Assembly (NCBI RefSeq): GCF_009727055.1
Contig: NC_052358.1
Coordinates: 40,339,954-40,403,953 of the forward strand
Reading direction: 5' to 3'
Source: Benincasa hispida
Lineage: Eukaryota; Streptophyta; Magnoliopsida; Cucurbitales; Cucurbitaceae
Length of the DNA stretch: 64,000 bases
The notes under the pieces are model-generated. The model ran no database searches, was not told the DNA's origin, and saw nothing but the letters and a program-made list of their open reading frames with translations. Position 1 is the first letter of the stretch. The number at the start of each line of letters is the position of its first letter. Shown here piece after piece: positions 20,452 through 32,973 of the stretch. The position numbers and the translations under genes are program-made.

Positions 20452-23400
20452 TATCAATCCAGACATATTTACAATTTGGCATGACTGATTGGGTCATTCA
20501 TGATCTAAAATGATTAGAAAAATCATTGAGAATTCACATTGACATGTATTAAAGAGTTAAAAGATTCTTCAATCTAATAAATTATCACGTGATGCTTGCT
20601 CTTAAGGAAATTAATAATTAGATGAACACCAACTAAAGTGGGGACTAAATCACCACATTTTTAGAATGAATTCATGATGATATATATGAACCTATTAACC
20701 CACCAAGTGGACCAGTTAAATTAGGGGTGTTCAAATAAACCAACAACCCAGACAATCCGGACTACCCAACCCAAAATGTAAGGGTTGGGTTGGGTCAGTT
20801 TTGTTCTTGCGTTAGGTCTATTGAATTTTTCTATTTTTATTTGGGTCATATGGGTTGTCAATCAAACCAACTCGAATTTTTGGGTTGGTCCAAAAAATAC
20901 GCTTACCCCAACCAAACCCAACCCATATAAACCCCTAATTTAAATATTTTATGGTATTAATAGACACATCCAGTAGATGGTCACACATGTGTTTATTATC
21001 AAGTCGAAGTCTTACATTTGCAAGATTACTTGCTCAAATAATTCTATTTAAGAGCACAATTTCCTAATTATACAATTAAGACCATTCTTCTTGATAATGC
21101 TAGTGAATTTACATTCTAAGCCTTTGATAATTATTATATGTCAATTGGGATAAGTGTTGAACATCTTGTAGCTCATGTTCATACAAAAAATGGTTTAGCA
21201 AAATCATTTATAAAATTTTTGCAATAAATTGCTAGATTATTACTTATGAGAGTTAAGCATCCTACCTCTATATGGGGTCATGTTATTTTGCATGTTGCGT
21301 CACTTGTACGTATTAGGTCAGTAGCTTACCATAAGTACTCACCGTTACAATTAGCTTATGGCCATGAGTCATTCTCATCGGGAAATTTTTGGATGTGTAG
21401 TATATGTTTCAATTTCTCCATCATAACATACTAAGATGGGTCCTCAAAGGAGGTTAGGAATATATCTTGGATATGATTTTCCATCAATTATTAAATATCT
21501 TGAACCCTTGACGGGTGATTGATTTACTGCACGATTTGCTGATACTGTCATTTTAATGAGACATATTTTTCAACATTAGGAGGAGGAATTAAGAAGTTGG
21601 AAAAAAAAATTACATGGAATGCATCGTTATTGTCTCATTTGGATCCCCATACAGATCAATGTAAACTTGAAGTTTAGACGATAATTCCTTTAAAAAATAT
21701 AGTAAATCAATATCAGATGCAGTTATAGATACAAAGAAAGTATCTAAGTCACATATACCAGCTGCAAATGTTCCATCGAAAATTAACATCCCAACACAAC
21801 AAATTATCACCAATGAGTCTGGAACACGTTTGAAGCGTTGTAAACCACTGGGCTTTAAAGATAAAAATCATCAAGAAAAAAAATAGTCAATAGTAAAAAA
21901 GACTTGGTTGAGGATGTAAATATCCATGAAAAACCCTGAATATGACTGATAGTCGAATTAGTCAAGAAGGTGAAATATATAAGGACAATAATGAGATTTC
22001 AATAAACTATGTCATGACAAGGAAAAAATGGAACCAAACTAATATAGTTATTAACAACATTTTTCCATATAATACTACTCTTGATATTATATCTGAAAGT
22101 GAGGATTCTAAACCAAAATCTGTTGAAGAATGTCGACATAAAAAAGATTGGCTTCAATGGAAAGAAGCAATCGAGACAAAATAAATCTCACTTTCAAAAC
22201 GTCAGCTTTTTGGACCAGTAGTCTGAATACCAGAAGATGTCAAACCTATGGGATATAAATGAATATTTTTGAGAAAAATAAATGAAAACAATGAGGCCAT
22301 AAGATATAAAGCAAGACTAGTTGCACAAATTTTTTCACAAAAACCTGGCATTGATTATGATGTAGCATATTTTCCAATGGTAGATGCAATTACACTAAGA
22401 TATTTAATTGGCCTAACTGTGTATAAATGTCTGGATATACATCTTATGGATGTAGTCACAACATATTTATATGGATCTATTGATAATGATATTTATATGA
22501 GAATCTCATAAGGATTTAAGGTACCTAAAACATATAAATCAAATTTTCGGGAATTGTATTCAATAAAGTTACAGAGATCACTATATGGATTGAAACAATT
22601 AGGACGAATGTGGTGCAATCACCTGAGTGGATATTTGTTGAAAGAAAGATATCAAAATAATCTAATATGTGAGTGTGTTTTTATAAAGAAGTCACAGTAA
22701 GAATATTTACTATTATAACTGTATATGTTGATGATTTAAATATAATTGGAACTCCTGATGAGGTTTCAAAGACAATAAAATATCTTTTGAAAGAATTTGA
22801 ATGAAAGATATTGAAAAAAAATAAAATTTTTCCTTGGTTTGCAAATTGAGCATTTAATAGATAAGATATTTATTCATCAATCAACTTATACAAAAAGATT
22901 TTGAAAATGTTTTATATGGACAAAGCACATTCATTACACATTTCAATGGAAGTTCGTTCACTAAATGTAAAGAAAGATGTATTTCAACCTCAAGATGATT
23001 ATGAAGAAATACTTAGTCCTGAAGTACCGTATCTTAGTGCAATTGGTGCACTTATGTATCTTGCTAATAATACAAGACCAGATATTACATTTTCAATAAA
23101 TTTATTAGCTAGATATAGTTATTCTACAACAAAAATACATTGGAATGAAATTAAGCATATACTTTATTATCTTCAAGGAATGATCGATATGAGATTGTTT
23201 TATTCAAATAAATCAAATTTTGAACTAGTTGGTTATGTAGTTCTTAATATTTATCTGTTCCACACAAAACTAGATCTCAAATAGGTTATCTATTCACATA
23301 TGGAGGAACTGCTATATCATGGCGGTCAATGAAACAAACCCTAATGGCCACTGCCTCAAATCATGCTAAAAATCTTGCAATTCACGAGATTAATTGAGAA

Positions 23401-23700
23401 TGTGTATGGTCAAGATCAATGACTCAACACATTCATGGAACATATGACTTGTCTTCTAGTAATAATGGTATTATATGAAGACAATATAACATGTATAGCC
23501 AAAATCGAATGAGGATATATTAAAGGAGATGGAACAAAAACATATTTTGCCAAGTTTTTCTACACTCATGATCTTGAAGAAAATTGTGACATCACTATAC
23601 AAAAAATTTATTCGAAGGATAACCTGACAGACGTATTTACAAAATCATTATCAACCGCAACATTTGAAAAATTTGTGTAGAACATTAGAATACAGCGACT
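20452..23700 (+). pseudogene. Copia gag-pol remnant: GAG-pre-integrase, integrase, RT, RNase H
   Basis: Translated in shifting frames, the order is that of Ty1/copia pol. A WHDRLGH-like pre-integrase block lies near 20480. Integrase runs from HDDIYEPINPP (about 20680) across the MITE to LIDTSSRWSH and on to YHKYSPLQL (21330-21360). RT is readable in pieces at 21942-22184 and 22269-22511 (RYKARLVAQ). The catalytic YVDD is at 22724-22735, and the later RT/RNase H part is at 22901-23284 (YLSAIGALMYLANNTRPDI). Many stops and frameshifts mean no protein could be made. The upstream gag is not recognisable, because the copia LTR at 18164-20451 lies there. Confidence 0.85.
20722..20937. mobile_element. 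hAT-like MITE inside the copia integrase
   Basis: This is a 216-bp unit that begins TAGGGGTGTTC and ends AAACCCCTA. It is filled with GGGTTGGGTTGG and its complement AACCAAACCCAACCC. Flanks AGTTAAAT and ATTTAAAT form an 8-bp target duplication with one mismatch, the length made by hAT transposases. Removing it restores the integrase reading order on either side. It has no coding capacity. Confidence 0.8.
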
Positions 23701-23743
23701 CAAAGATCCCAAGTGATGTTTGTGTGAGGAGGAGCAAATATAT

Positions 23744-24233
23744 TGTATTCTTTTGGAAATATAATTATATGAAATACATACCTTTTTCCTTCACTAAGAT
23801 TTTTTTTCTATTGGATTTTTTCCTAGTAAGATTTCAATGAGATATATTTTATATATAATGAGTATCTAAATGAGAATATAATAAATACCATAATATATTT
23901 GTAAAGTAGATACTCATTATTATTGTTAAAGGACCAAGTGACATTTGCCCATTACTCCATGTATTGTCTATGTGTCTCAAGGTTATACACTATTAGTATC
24001 TATGTAATCCACCCCTACTCGTCAAATTGCCTATAAATAGTGACATTTGGTAGGTTTTGTAATGGAGTGCATATAGGTGAAAATTCCAAATAATTTAATG
24101 TCAATTCTTCTTTTAATTTCCTATTTTAATTTTCTAGTTTTAGTTATTTACTTTATATATTTAAATAATTATATTATATTATATTTATATTTGTGTTTTG
24201 GTTGTGCCTCGTTTTACTATTTAATTTACAACA
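23744..24233 (+). repeat. Probable 3' LTR of the copia element
   Basis: A purine run (GAGGAGGAGC, about 23727-23735) fits the polypurine tract. After it, TGTATTCTTTTGG begins a 490-bp segment ending TTTACAACA, with a CTATAAATAG box at 24031-24040. Boundaries are inferred from TG/CA ends because the matching 5' LTR is not seen. Confidence 0.55.
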
Positions 24234-25489
24234 AATGACATTTTATGGAATCTTTACCTTTTTTAAGAAAAGAACTTATAAGAGAAATATTGAGGCGTGG
24301 CTTCTTGGAGGCCACACAACTAATAGATAACGTCATAACCATCTTTTGTCGAAGAATTTGAAAGATGGGTTGTTCTACTTAATTTCCCATGCAATTTGGT
24401 GGTCTCTCAATCGAAATGGTATCTCAACTAAGAAAAGGGTTTTACAAAAAAGCGAGCAAACAAATTCTAACCCTAATTAAAAGGTCCAAAACACTCCCCT
24501 TAAACCAACGTTTAAAATCGTCAATCTTGTCACATAGAAAAACAGGGTAGTTAACCCAAAGTTTTGAAAAAAAAAGAAGAATAGATACCAATATCTTAAT
24601 AAAACTACTTACGTTGGTACTCTAAATTGCATCCTAGTTTTTCAGCTTCTAAGTTTTGTTTGGTTGGTTAATTTCTTTTGTTTCTCCATGATTAGAATAT
24701 TTGTATTTGGAATTCTGACTCAGAAGAGAGGGGAAAGGGAAAGAAAAAAGGAAAAAAAATGCTACCCAATATAATATAAAAATCAATAAATACTTTTTAG
24801 TCACTTGATTTTGTCAACTCAACAATGTCCCGTCACTTTTCCATTAGTTGACTAACGGTCAATTCTAATATAAGGACCATTTAGAATGTTTTTGGGTTTT
24901 GGCTTATAGCAAACGGGAGGGAGAAAAGTATTAACATTGTCCACATCGAAAGATTTTGAATTGGAAAAGAGGTTCAAGTATCAAGGCATAAAAGGGAATT
25001 TCCAAATTGTGCTTGTGCTTATGCTTGTGCTAGAGGTAGAAACTTTCCCTACATGTGTGTGCCACTATTATTTTGGTAAGGAACTAATCTTTAACACCTC
25101 TCTCTTTGATTTTTAAATGAAGAATTAATTAGTGTAAGATTAACTCTAAAATGGATTCTCTATTCTTCTTAGGTCTCTTCTTTGTTTTTTCACTGTTTTC
25201 TGGGTAGTTTTCCATTGACTCCAGCCCGTTCTGTATCAATTTTGTTTTCGGTTTGCCCAATACAATGATCGAGATCCGAACTTGACGACGGATAATAATT
25301 TGAAAGAAAAATTCTATTAAATGTCAATCAAATTCGAAAAAATTGTTCCAAAAATGATTTGCCAAGTAAGGGAGATGGAAGGAGAAGGCCAAAAGATTAT
25401 GCAAGGATCTAAATAATGTGAAGGTAGAGAAGAGAATGGAAAGTGAAGAAGCAAGGGATCATATAAGCTAGTGACGGTACAACTAAATC
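24234..25489. other. AT-rich non-coding sequence, nothing recognised
   Basis: I see no domain, terminal repeat or long ORF. A GCTTGTGCTTATGCTTGTGC mini-repeat lies at about 25013-25032. Confidence 0.4.
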
Positions 25490-26237
25490 CTATGAAACAA
25501 AGACACAGATACGGTTACATGATACAGATACAATCGGATACGACGATTCGTCAATTTCTAAAAAACTAAAATACAGACACGTCTAAGGATGCACCATTTT
25601 TTTTTATATATTTTTAATATATATATTTCTAAAAAAACGAGGACACTGATATGTTGAAGATACATTTCTTTTTCTTAAAAAAATCTAAGATATAGATAAA
25701 TTTAGCATACAAGTTAATAAAAATATCACAAAATACAATACAAATATTGAACTACAATACTAAAAAAAAGCAACATCTAAGATGTTGAAGTACAATAGTT
25801 AATAAAATGCAATAGAAAAGTGACTCATATGGTAAAGAAGAAGAAGAAGAAAATTAGAGGGAGAAATATGAAGATAAATGAAGAACTTCTTCATTGAATT
25901 GTTGAAGATATCCAAATGGTTTATATTTTGGTGGACTTTGTGGGGACTCAAATGTGAAGATGAAGATTAGATGATTCTAATCTAAAATTTGGTCTGTTAT
26001 TGATTTTTTTCCTTTTATTGGACTCGAGTAGTGAGCTTTTTAAATAGGTTGCCTAGTTTTAGATTAGGAAAGATTAGATGAGTTGCTTGTCTTTTTTCTT
26101 TAAAAAAAAGTACATGTAGAAATAGATACGTCAAATCGCATGTTAGATACGTATCTGTAAATTGTCTGGAAGTATTAGTATCTGATACGTGTCTGATACT
26201 GGTTCTTTGCCTCACATGAAGTATCTGTGCTTCATAG
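25490..26237. mobile_element. Possible TIR element (748 bp)
   Basis: The left end CTATGAAACAAAGACACAGA and the right end, which reads CTATGAAGCACAGATAC on the minus strand, form imperfect inverted termini. ATACGATACG/GATACGTATC-type words recur near both ends. The middle is non-coding. No clear target duplication is present. The termini resemble a dispersed plant repeat starting CTATGAAGCAC, which I recall only loosely. Confidence 0.45.
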
Positions 26238-26878
26238 ATATTGAATATGTGGTGGTTACAAGGATGATAGTATGTGGCCATGAAATTGATAATATGTTAT
26301 GTTTAGGTGAGTATTTAATATGTGATTTTGTGCAAAGATTAATGTTGTCAACCAACATTCAAGTTGTGGAAAATCAGCTATTACAAATTATATGTTGCAA
26401 TATGTATAAATGTTAAATGTTAAGTCATGGCAAGTACGAACAAAAATGTCATGTTGTGGGAGACTATATGATAAACATGAATGAGTGGTTTTTTTGAGAG
26501 AGAATATATTTTTATTATTTGGTTTTGAGAATGCTAAGGATAGTTTGAAATTAGGAAAGATTCTCATTGCAAATTGAGAAGGAAAATTAAGAAAATATTG
26601 AAAGTACATATTGAGCATAATTACCTAAGGAAATAATGGCATAATATATTCTTGACTTATTTTCGAAATGATTATTTGACTAAACCATTCAACTAAAGAC
26701 ATGATTTGATAGATTTAGAAAGACAACTCAGCATATTATGATGCTTTTACTTTGTGATGAGTAAATTAGTGGTTTGATTTATGTTGATTGCTATATTTGC
26801 TTGTGATAGAGATTTTTTTTGAATATGTGGCCTTTGCAGCATTGCCAACCAATTTTTAAATCTGGTATGAAAATTTAG
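26238..26878. other. Non-coding stretch, nothing recognised
   Basis: There is no domain or terminal repeat. The short frames on both strands look accidental. Confidence 0.4.
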
Positions 26879-27168
26879 GTCCCATCTGGTAATGATTTGG
26901 TTTTTGAAAATTAAATTTATACACACAAATATTATCTCCAAAATTTTTCTTTTGTTATCTATTTTTTACCAAGAGTTTAAAAAACCAAGCTAAATTTTAA
27001 AAGCTAAAAAAGTTGTGTTTTTAAATTTTTTTTTTTTTTTTTGAAATTTGGCTACAAATTAAACCATTGTACTTAACAAATATGCAAATCATTATAAGAA
27101 ATAGAGAGAAAATAGGTTTAATTTTAAAAAATAAAAATAAAAAATCAAATGGTTACCAAACAAGTCTT
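26879..27168. mobile_element. MITE with about 28-bp inverted ends
   Basis: The left end GGTCCCATCTGGTAATGATT followed by TGGTTTTT is the imperfect reverse complement of the right end AAAAATCAAATGGTTACCAA followed by ACAAGTCTT. The interior is AT-rich with a T-tract at 27029-27042. Units of this kind are common in cucurbit introns and intergenic DNA. No firm target duplication is visible. Confidence 0.6.
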
Positions 27169-27699
27169 AACAATTTTACATGGCATGTGTGGTAGTAAGG
27201 AAATAATAATATTGTTGTGCATTGTTTTTCAACTTTCACATGGGTTACTATTATCATCAATTTGAGCAAGTTTAATTATCATCTTAGTATGGATGAAAAT
27301 AATCTTTCACGTGTTATATTTGACAAAGCCCATATATGAAAGTTATAACATGTCTTTAGTTGTGATATAATTTCAAATTGTGAAGCAAGTGAAGGTTGAG
27401 CTAATGAGTAATTATAATGAACAATGCATGATTCATGCTATAAATTGTCATGTTTAAAATTATTTTGTTTGGCCCAATGACGATATTAGGAAATATGCAA
27501 ATTCCAACACTTTTATGAGGAAGCTTGTAGAATTGAATAGTAGTTTAAGATATTGTATATCTACAAATGTGTGGATTGTGTAAGGTTTTTTCAAGATCTT
27601 GATGGATAGTACATAGGTGTACATATGCATATACTTCCATTTGATTGAAAATATAAGGTTATTCGCCTTTATTTTATTGAGCATATTTATGATCTTGAA

Positions 27700-27799
27700 A
27701 AGGAAAAATATTGATCTTCAAGAAGAAAATTAGGTGTAAATAGATCTTTAAGAAGAAAATTACGCCAAATGGTTCAACTGAAAAATTAAAAACTAGATT
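27700..27799 (+). pseudogene. Copia reverse transcriptase, part upstream of the CACTA insertion
   Basis: The frame around 27755-27799 reads GSTEKLKTRL, equivalent to the KYKARLV block at the start of copia RT. It continues on the far side of the CACTA element at 32422. Upstream of 27700 the frame is not readable. Confidence 0.5.
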
Positions 27800-28984
27800 C
27801 ACTATAAGAAAAAGGGACTCTCCCGATGCCTAAAACAACTGTCGAAATATAGGTCGTCGGGAGAGAGACCATCTCCGACGAAGTAAAAATGCCGTCTGGA
27901 GTGCGGAATAACTTCCAACGGAGCCAAACTCCTGACGCCTCAAAAGTAGGTATCGAGAGTTCAACATAACTCCCGACACCTCACCATGCTCATCGGGCGT
28001 TGGGGACGGAGGGCAGTGTACACGGTCCAATGGACCAAACAAATTAAATAATTTGTCAGGAGTTCTTACACAACTTTCGATGGGCTATAGAAGCCTGTCG
28101 GGAGTTCCCATTTAAACCCAACCCTTCTTCTTCTTCCCCAAATCTGCTTTCGGCTTCTTCTTTTTCTCCCTTCTAAACCCTAGCACAATAGCGTGAAAAT
28201 CGTCCAATAGCCCTTCATCTTTCAATTGTCTGTTTGGTCATCATCTGCATGTTCATCCACGTGGTTTGCTCTCGCACCGTCGACTGTAGGTAATGTTTTC
28301 TTGCTATTTTATTTTTTTTCAATATACAATATTGTGGCTAATACCCATAGCTCTATTTTTTTTTCTTCAAATGTATGGATGAACAGATTTATAAATCTAG
28401 GGTGTTATTATTATTATTATTGTTGTTTTGGATCTATCTAGTTTTTGAGTAATATTTTTGGACAATATTTTTGTGTAATTTGGAGTTTATTGTTTTAGAT
28501 TGGATTGATGTTTGATTGGGCTGAAGTTTTTTTTTTTTTCCTAATCTTTGGAGTTTATTATTTTAAATTGGAGCTACATCTATGTGTTAGGTTATTGAGA
28601 ACTAAGGACAACACCTTTATTTCATCTTTTAAGATTTGTTTCGATGTTAATTAATGAGTTTTGTTTAGTTTGCTTGTTGAAATTTATTAGCTATTAATGA
28701 AAATGACATTTTCGATTTAGATTGGTATATATGTAACTTTTTATTTATTTATTATTTTTTTTTATAAGACATAGGTTTGTTCAAAGAAAGTAAGCTTGGC
28801 TACATTTCACCTTCAATGGAAAGATGATGTGATGAGGTTTTATTCCCCATTCTCTTTATTCATGAACAACCATCTATTAACCCTAGCCCAATTTGATCTT
28901 TGTACTGTTCATTATCTAAATAATACAGGTTTTTGCTTTGGATTAGAAGTTGGTCAGAAAAGGTTTATTTTAAAGGACGAATAA

Positions 28985-31185
28985 AGAATGGATCAAACTT
29001 AGAAATAAGTTATTAGTGAAGTATAGAGGAGTATCCCGATTTTTAGATGTGGCGAAGTTTCATGAAAATGATTCTGGACGAATAAGATGTCCATGCAAGA
29101 ATTGTATGAATTAAATGTAGGAAAAATTAGATGTTGTGGACAACATCTGTTAACATATGGAATATCTCCCTCATACTATGAACGGGTATATCGTGGAGAG
29201 CCAATCAACTTATTTAGGGGTTTTGAAAGTCATGCAACTCATTCAATACACAATGTTGAAATAAATAGTATAGAGGATGATGTTGTTGAAGAAAATGAGA
29301 TGTTGAATCTTATAAACGATTTACAAATTCTAATTGAAAACGAAAATGCAAATGAAGAAAGGATTGAAAATGAAATGTCCTCTAATGGTCAAGAAAAAGA
29401 TACCATGAGCTTATTCGAAGATTCAATGACTGAAACACATAATAAACTATACCTTGGTTGTTCTCAATTTTCGTCTTTGAAATCTTTAGAGAAGTTAATG
29501 TATATCAAAGTTTTCAACGCTGGAGTAATAAATCATTTGACATGTTGCTAAAATTGTTAAAAGTATTGCTTCCAGACGGCACAGCTATACCTACTTCCTT
29601 TTATGAAGTTAAGCGAAAATTGCGTGATTAAAGCCTAGGTTATGAGTCTATTCATGCGAGCAAAGATTATTAATTTGTAGATTTGAAACAATGCCCTGTT
29701 TGTGGTGAGTCTCGGTACAAAGTTAATGAAGGCAATGGTAAAAAAATTCCACATAAGATATTGCGTCATTTTTCATTGATACCGAGATTAAAGCAATTGT
29801 TTGAATAAAAAGAAGGTGCTTCTGATATGAGATGGCATAAAGATAAGCGAGTTGAAATGGATGACGTGTTGCGACATCCAACTGATGCAGAGGGGTGTAA
29901 ATATTTTGATTGTGAATTTCCTCATTTCTCTTGAGATCCCTGAAATGTTTATTTGGGATTAGCTTTAGATGGGTTTAATCTGTTTGAAAATATGAGTACT
30001 TCATATAGTATGTAACATGTGGTGATAATCCCTTATAATTTGCTCCCTTGGAAATGCATGAAGGAAACAATTTTCTTCATGTCTTTGCTAATACTTGGTC
30101 CAAAATCTCCTGGAAAGGAAATCGATGTTTACTTGCAACCGTTGATTAAAGATTTAAAAGAATTATGGACTATTGGTGGGAGAACGTATGATTCTATTAC
30201 TAGTGAGTTTTTTCAACTATATGCGACCTTATTGTAGACTATTAAGGACTTCCCTACGTACGGTGACTTTTCTGGGTGGAGTACAAAAGGTTATCAAGCA
30301 TGTCCTATATGCAAAGAAGATAATTCGTCCTTCGGGATAAGAGGGAAAATATCATTTATGGGACATCGACGTTACCTTCTAGAGAATCATAGTTGGCGCC
30401 GAAGTAGGCAACACGATAGAAAAGTTGAACATAGACCTCTTCTAGTCGTAATGAATGGAGAAGAGATTTTATAACAAATAAATATGTTGAACTTTCTTAT
30501 GATAACAAACATCCATCGAAGCAAGATAAAAAAAGAAAACCAATTCTAAATTGGACTAAGAAAAATATTGGTCTAGACTATTATTACGACATAAATTGGA
30601 TTGAATGCATATTGAAAAAAACATATGCGACAACTTGGTAGGCACATTGTTAAATATTGATGGAAAAACAAAGGATACAACAAATGCTTGGTTAGACCTA
30701 AAAGATTTGAAGATAAGAAAGGACCTACACTTGATACAGGTTGATAACAGATTTGTAAAACCACGTGTAGTGTACACATTAACCAATAATGAACAAATTT
30801 TATTTTGGAAGGATTCGAAATTAGTGAAATTTCTTGATGGATTCGTGTCTAATATATCATGATGTGTGAATGACAAAGATGGAAAAATATCGGGCCTGAA
30901 AACACACGACTGTTATGTATTACTTCATAGACCCTATTGATATTTGAGCATACCTACTGAAGAACGTGTCCACTGCTATTGTTCAATTGTGTGCATTCTT
31001 TCACGACTTATGTGCAAAAACAATACGTGTAAGTGATTTGAACAGACTACAAGCAGACATCATAGTCATACTTTATAAGTTGGAGAAAATATTCCTGTCT
31101 GCCTTCTTCGATGTAATGGTACACCTTGCTATCATCTACCATATGAAACCAAAAGTGGTGGGTCCGGTTAGTAATAGTTAGATGT
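28985..31185 (+). pseudogene. TNP2-like CACTA transposase remnant (with DUF4218-like end)
   Basis: The order is clear despite stops and frameshifts. A transposase-associated N-terminal domain lies at about 28987-29120 (FHENDSGRIRCPCKNC). The TNP2/Transposase_21 core includes LALDGFNLFENMSTSYS at about 29960, IPYNLLPWKCMKET with GPKSPGKEIDVYLQPLI at 30022-30140, and DFSGWSTKGYQACPICKED at about 30263. A later core block is at 30605-30862, and a DUF4218-like end with LEKIFLSAFFDVMVHL at 31080-31130. The core would bind the termini and cut DNA. Every part is broken, so the element is not autonomous now. Introns of the original gene may account for some gaps. Confidence 0.85.
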
Positions 31186-31214
31186 ATCCTATTGAAAGAA
31201 GATCACGGACGTTA

Positions 31215-31840
31215 CAATTTGGTTATACTCGTTTTGGAGTTGAACTTGGAGTTTTTTGGATGTTTATGAGCATCGGGAATGTTGTGGGGGATGAATAGAG
31301 TTTGGTTATACTCGTTTTGGAGTTATGTGTTTTTGGATTTTTTTGAGCGCCGAGAATATTGTGGGGGTGGGTAGAATTTGGTTATACTCGTTTTGGAGTT
31401 GAACTTGAAGTTTTTGTGTGTTTGTGGATGTTTATAAAATTTGAATGTTATGGAGGTGGGTAGAGTTTGATTACACTCGTTTTGGAGTTGAACTTGGTGT
31501 TTTTGTGTGTTTGTGGATGTTTATGAAGTTTGAATGTTGTGTGTGTGTGTGGGGAGGGGGGGGGTGGAGATTGAGTTTTGTTATAATTGTTTCGTAGGGA
31601 AAGTTAAAGGTTTTTGTGTTTGTGGATGTTTATGAAGTTTGAATGCTGTGGAGGGTGGGTTGCGTTTGGTTATAATTGTTTTGGGGGGAAAGTTGGAGTG
31701 TTTTGTGTGTTTGTGGATGTTTATGAAGTTTCAATGTTGTTGGGGGTGGATTGAGATTGGTTATACTCGTTTTGGAATTGAACTTGGAGTTTTTTGTTTG
31801 TTTCTAGAAGTTTATGACATTTGAATGTTTTGTTCTGTTG
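31215..31840 (+). repeat. GT-rich tandem array in the CACTA element
   Basis: About seven units of 80-100 bp share TTATACTCGTTTTGGAGTT, TTTGTGGATGTTTATGAAGT and a G-run (TGTGGGGGTGGG). Late units drift to TTATAATTGTTTCG. It sits just after the transposase remains. Confidence 0.85.
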
Positions 31841-32421
31841 TAGGATGTTGTTCGGAGATGAGGTTGGAATGTTGTTGGAGATGTTGTGTTTCAGACGTTG
31901 TTTTATTATTTTTTCTTTTATGTATTTGTGAAGACATATTTCTTTTTAAACTATCTTGTAACTTTTCTCTATTTTAGGTAATAAAGAATAGTATGGACTT
32001 TGTTTTTTTGTTTCATTTCTTATGTGAATATGATTAAGTTGCTTAATAATGTTTTATAGGTTATTCAGATTAAATTTTTTAAAAAAATTACAAACTACAA
32101 ATTAATGTTTTAAAAAAATACTAGCCGTCGGGAGTTTAAATACTGAAATTGAACTCCCGAAAATTACAATATATGCATTGGGAGTGCACAAACTCCCGAC
32201 GTTGTATAGAACGTGTCAGGAGTTTATTCAAACTCCCAACGACAAATATGAGGCGTCGGGAGTTCTGTCCAACTTCCGATGGTAGGTTTTGCCCATCGAA
32301 AATTCTACTCTCGACCCAATTCCTGACGACCGATACGTCATCAAGAGTGGATTTTCATGTGTTTTCTACCATTTTTCAATGATTTTACGCGTCTGAAAAT
32401 GTGTGATTTTTTGTAGTGATT

Positions 32422-32973
32422 AGTGGTTGTGAAGTATATGCAAAACAAAGCATAAACTATTTTGATACATACTCTAGTATGACTAACATAACTACCATAG
32501 AGAATTCATATCCTTTGCACTAATTCATAGTCTCCTAACACATCAAATGGATGCAAAGATAACATTTATCAACGGTGTCATAGAGGAAGAAATATATAGG
32601 ACACAACTAGAAGGCTTTTTAAACAAGCTCCTAAATAATAATTGAGTAGATATACACTTAATCATGATAAGGATCATTGGATTGACCTTTGTCGTTTATT
32701 AAGGTATCTTAAGGGTACAATAGATCATTGTTTGCATTCTAAAAATTCTACTGTCGTATTAGATAGGCATTGTGATGTGAATTGGTAAAATAGAACATTA
32801 AAGTAAGCTCCACTAGTAGATATGTGTTCTTATTAGTAGACGAGTTATTTCATGTAAATCAGTTATAAATCAGAGTTATATAGTAAGATCCAGTATAAAG
32901 TCTAAGTTAGCTCTTAAGCTAGTAGAGTAAGAGGTTGAGTGGCTTAGAAGTCTACTGGAGGATGTACCACTTT
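32422..32973 (+). pseudogene. Copia RT/RNase H, part downstream of the CACTA insertion
   Basis: The frame shows INYFDTYSSMTNIT and then HQMDAKITFINGVIEEEIY, which are RT blocks. At about 32635 it jumps directly to SRYTLNHDKDHWIDLCRLLR, a block near the start of RNase H. The palm region with the YVDD motif is therefore missing, an internal deletion of roughly 250 codons. RNase H-like sequence continues with stops to about 32965. It is the same element as 27700-27799. Confidence 0.75.

Larger units (their letters stand above)
27800..32418 (+). mobile_element. CACTA (CMC/EnSpm) element with dead TNP2 transposase
   Basis: It begins CACTATAAGAAAAAGG and ends GATTTTTTGTAGTG, which is CACTA...TAGTG. 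It is flanked on both sides by ATT, the 3-bp duplication typical of the superfamily. Both subterminal regions (27800-28110 and 32120-32380) carry many copies of a CGTCGGGAGTT-like word in both orientations, the presumed transposase-binding repeats. Inside are TNP2 remains (28985-31185) and a GT-rich tandem array (31215-31840). Total length is 4619 bp. It interrupts a copia reverse transcriptase. Confidence 0.9.

Noticed and set aside
31215..31840. CRISPR-like repeat-spacer array
   Set aside because: Units are contiguous, degenerate and 80-100 bp long in a plant transposon, with no unique spacers.
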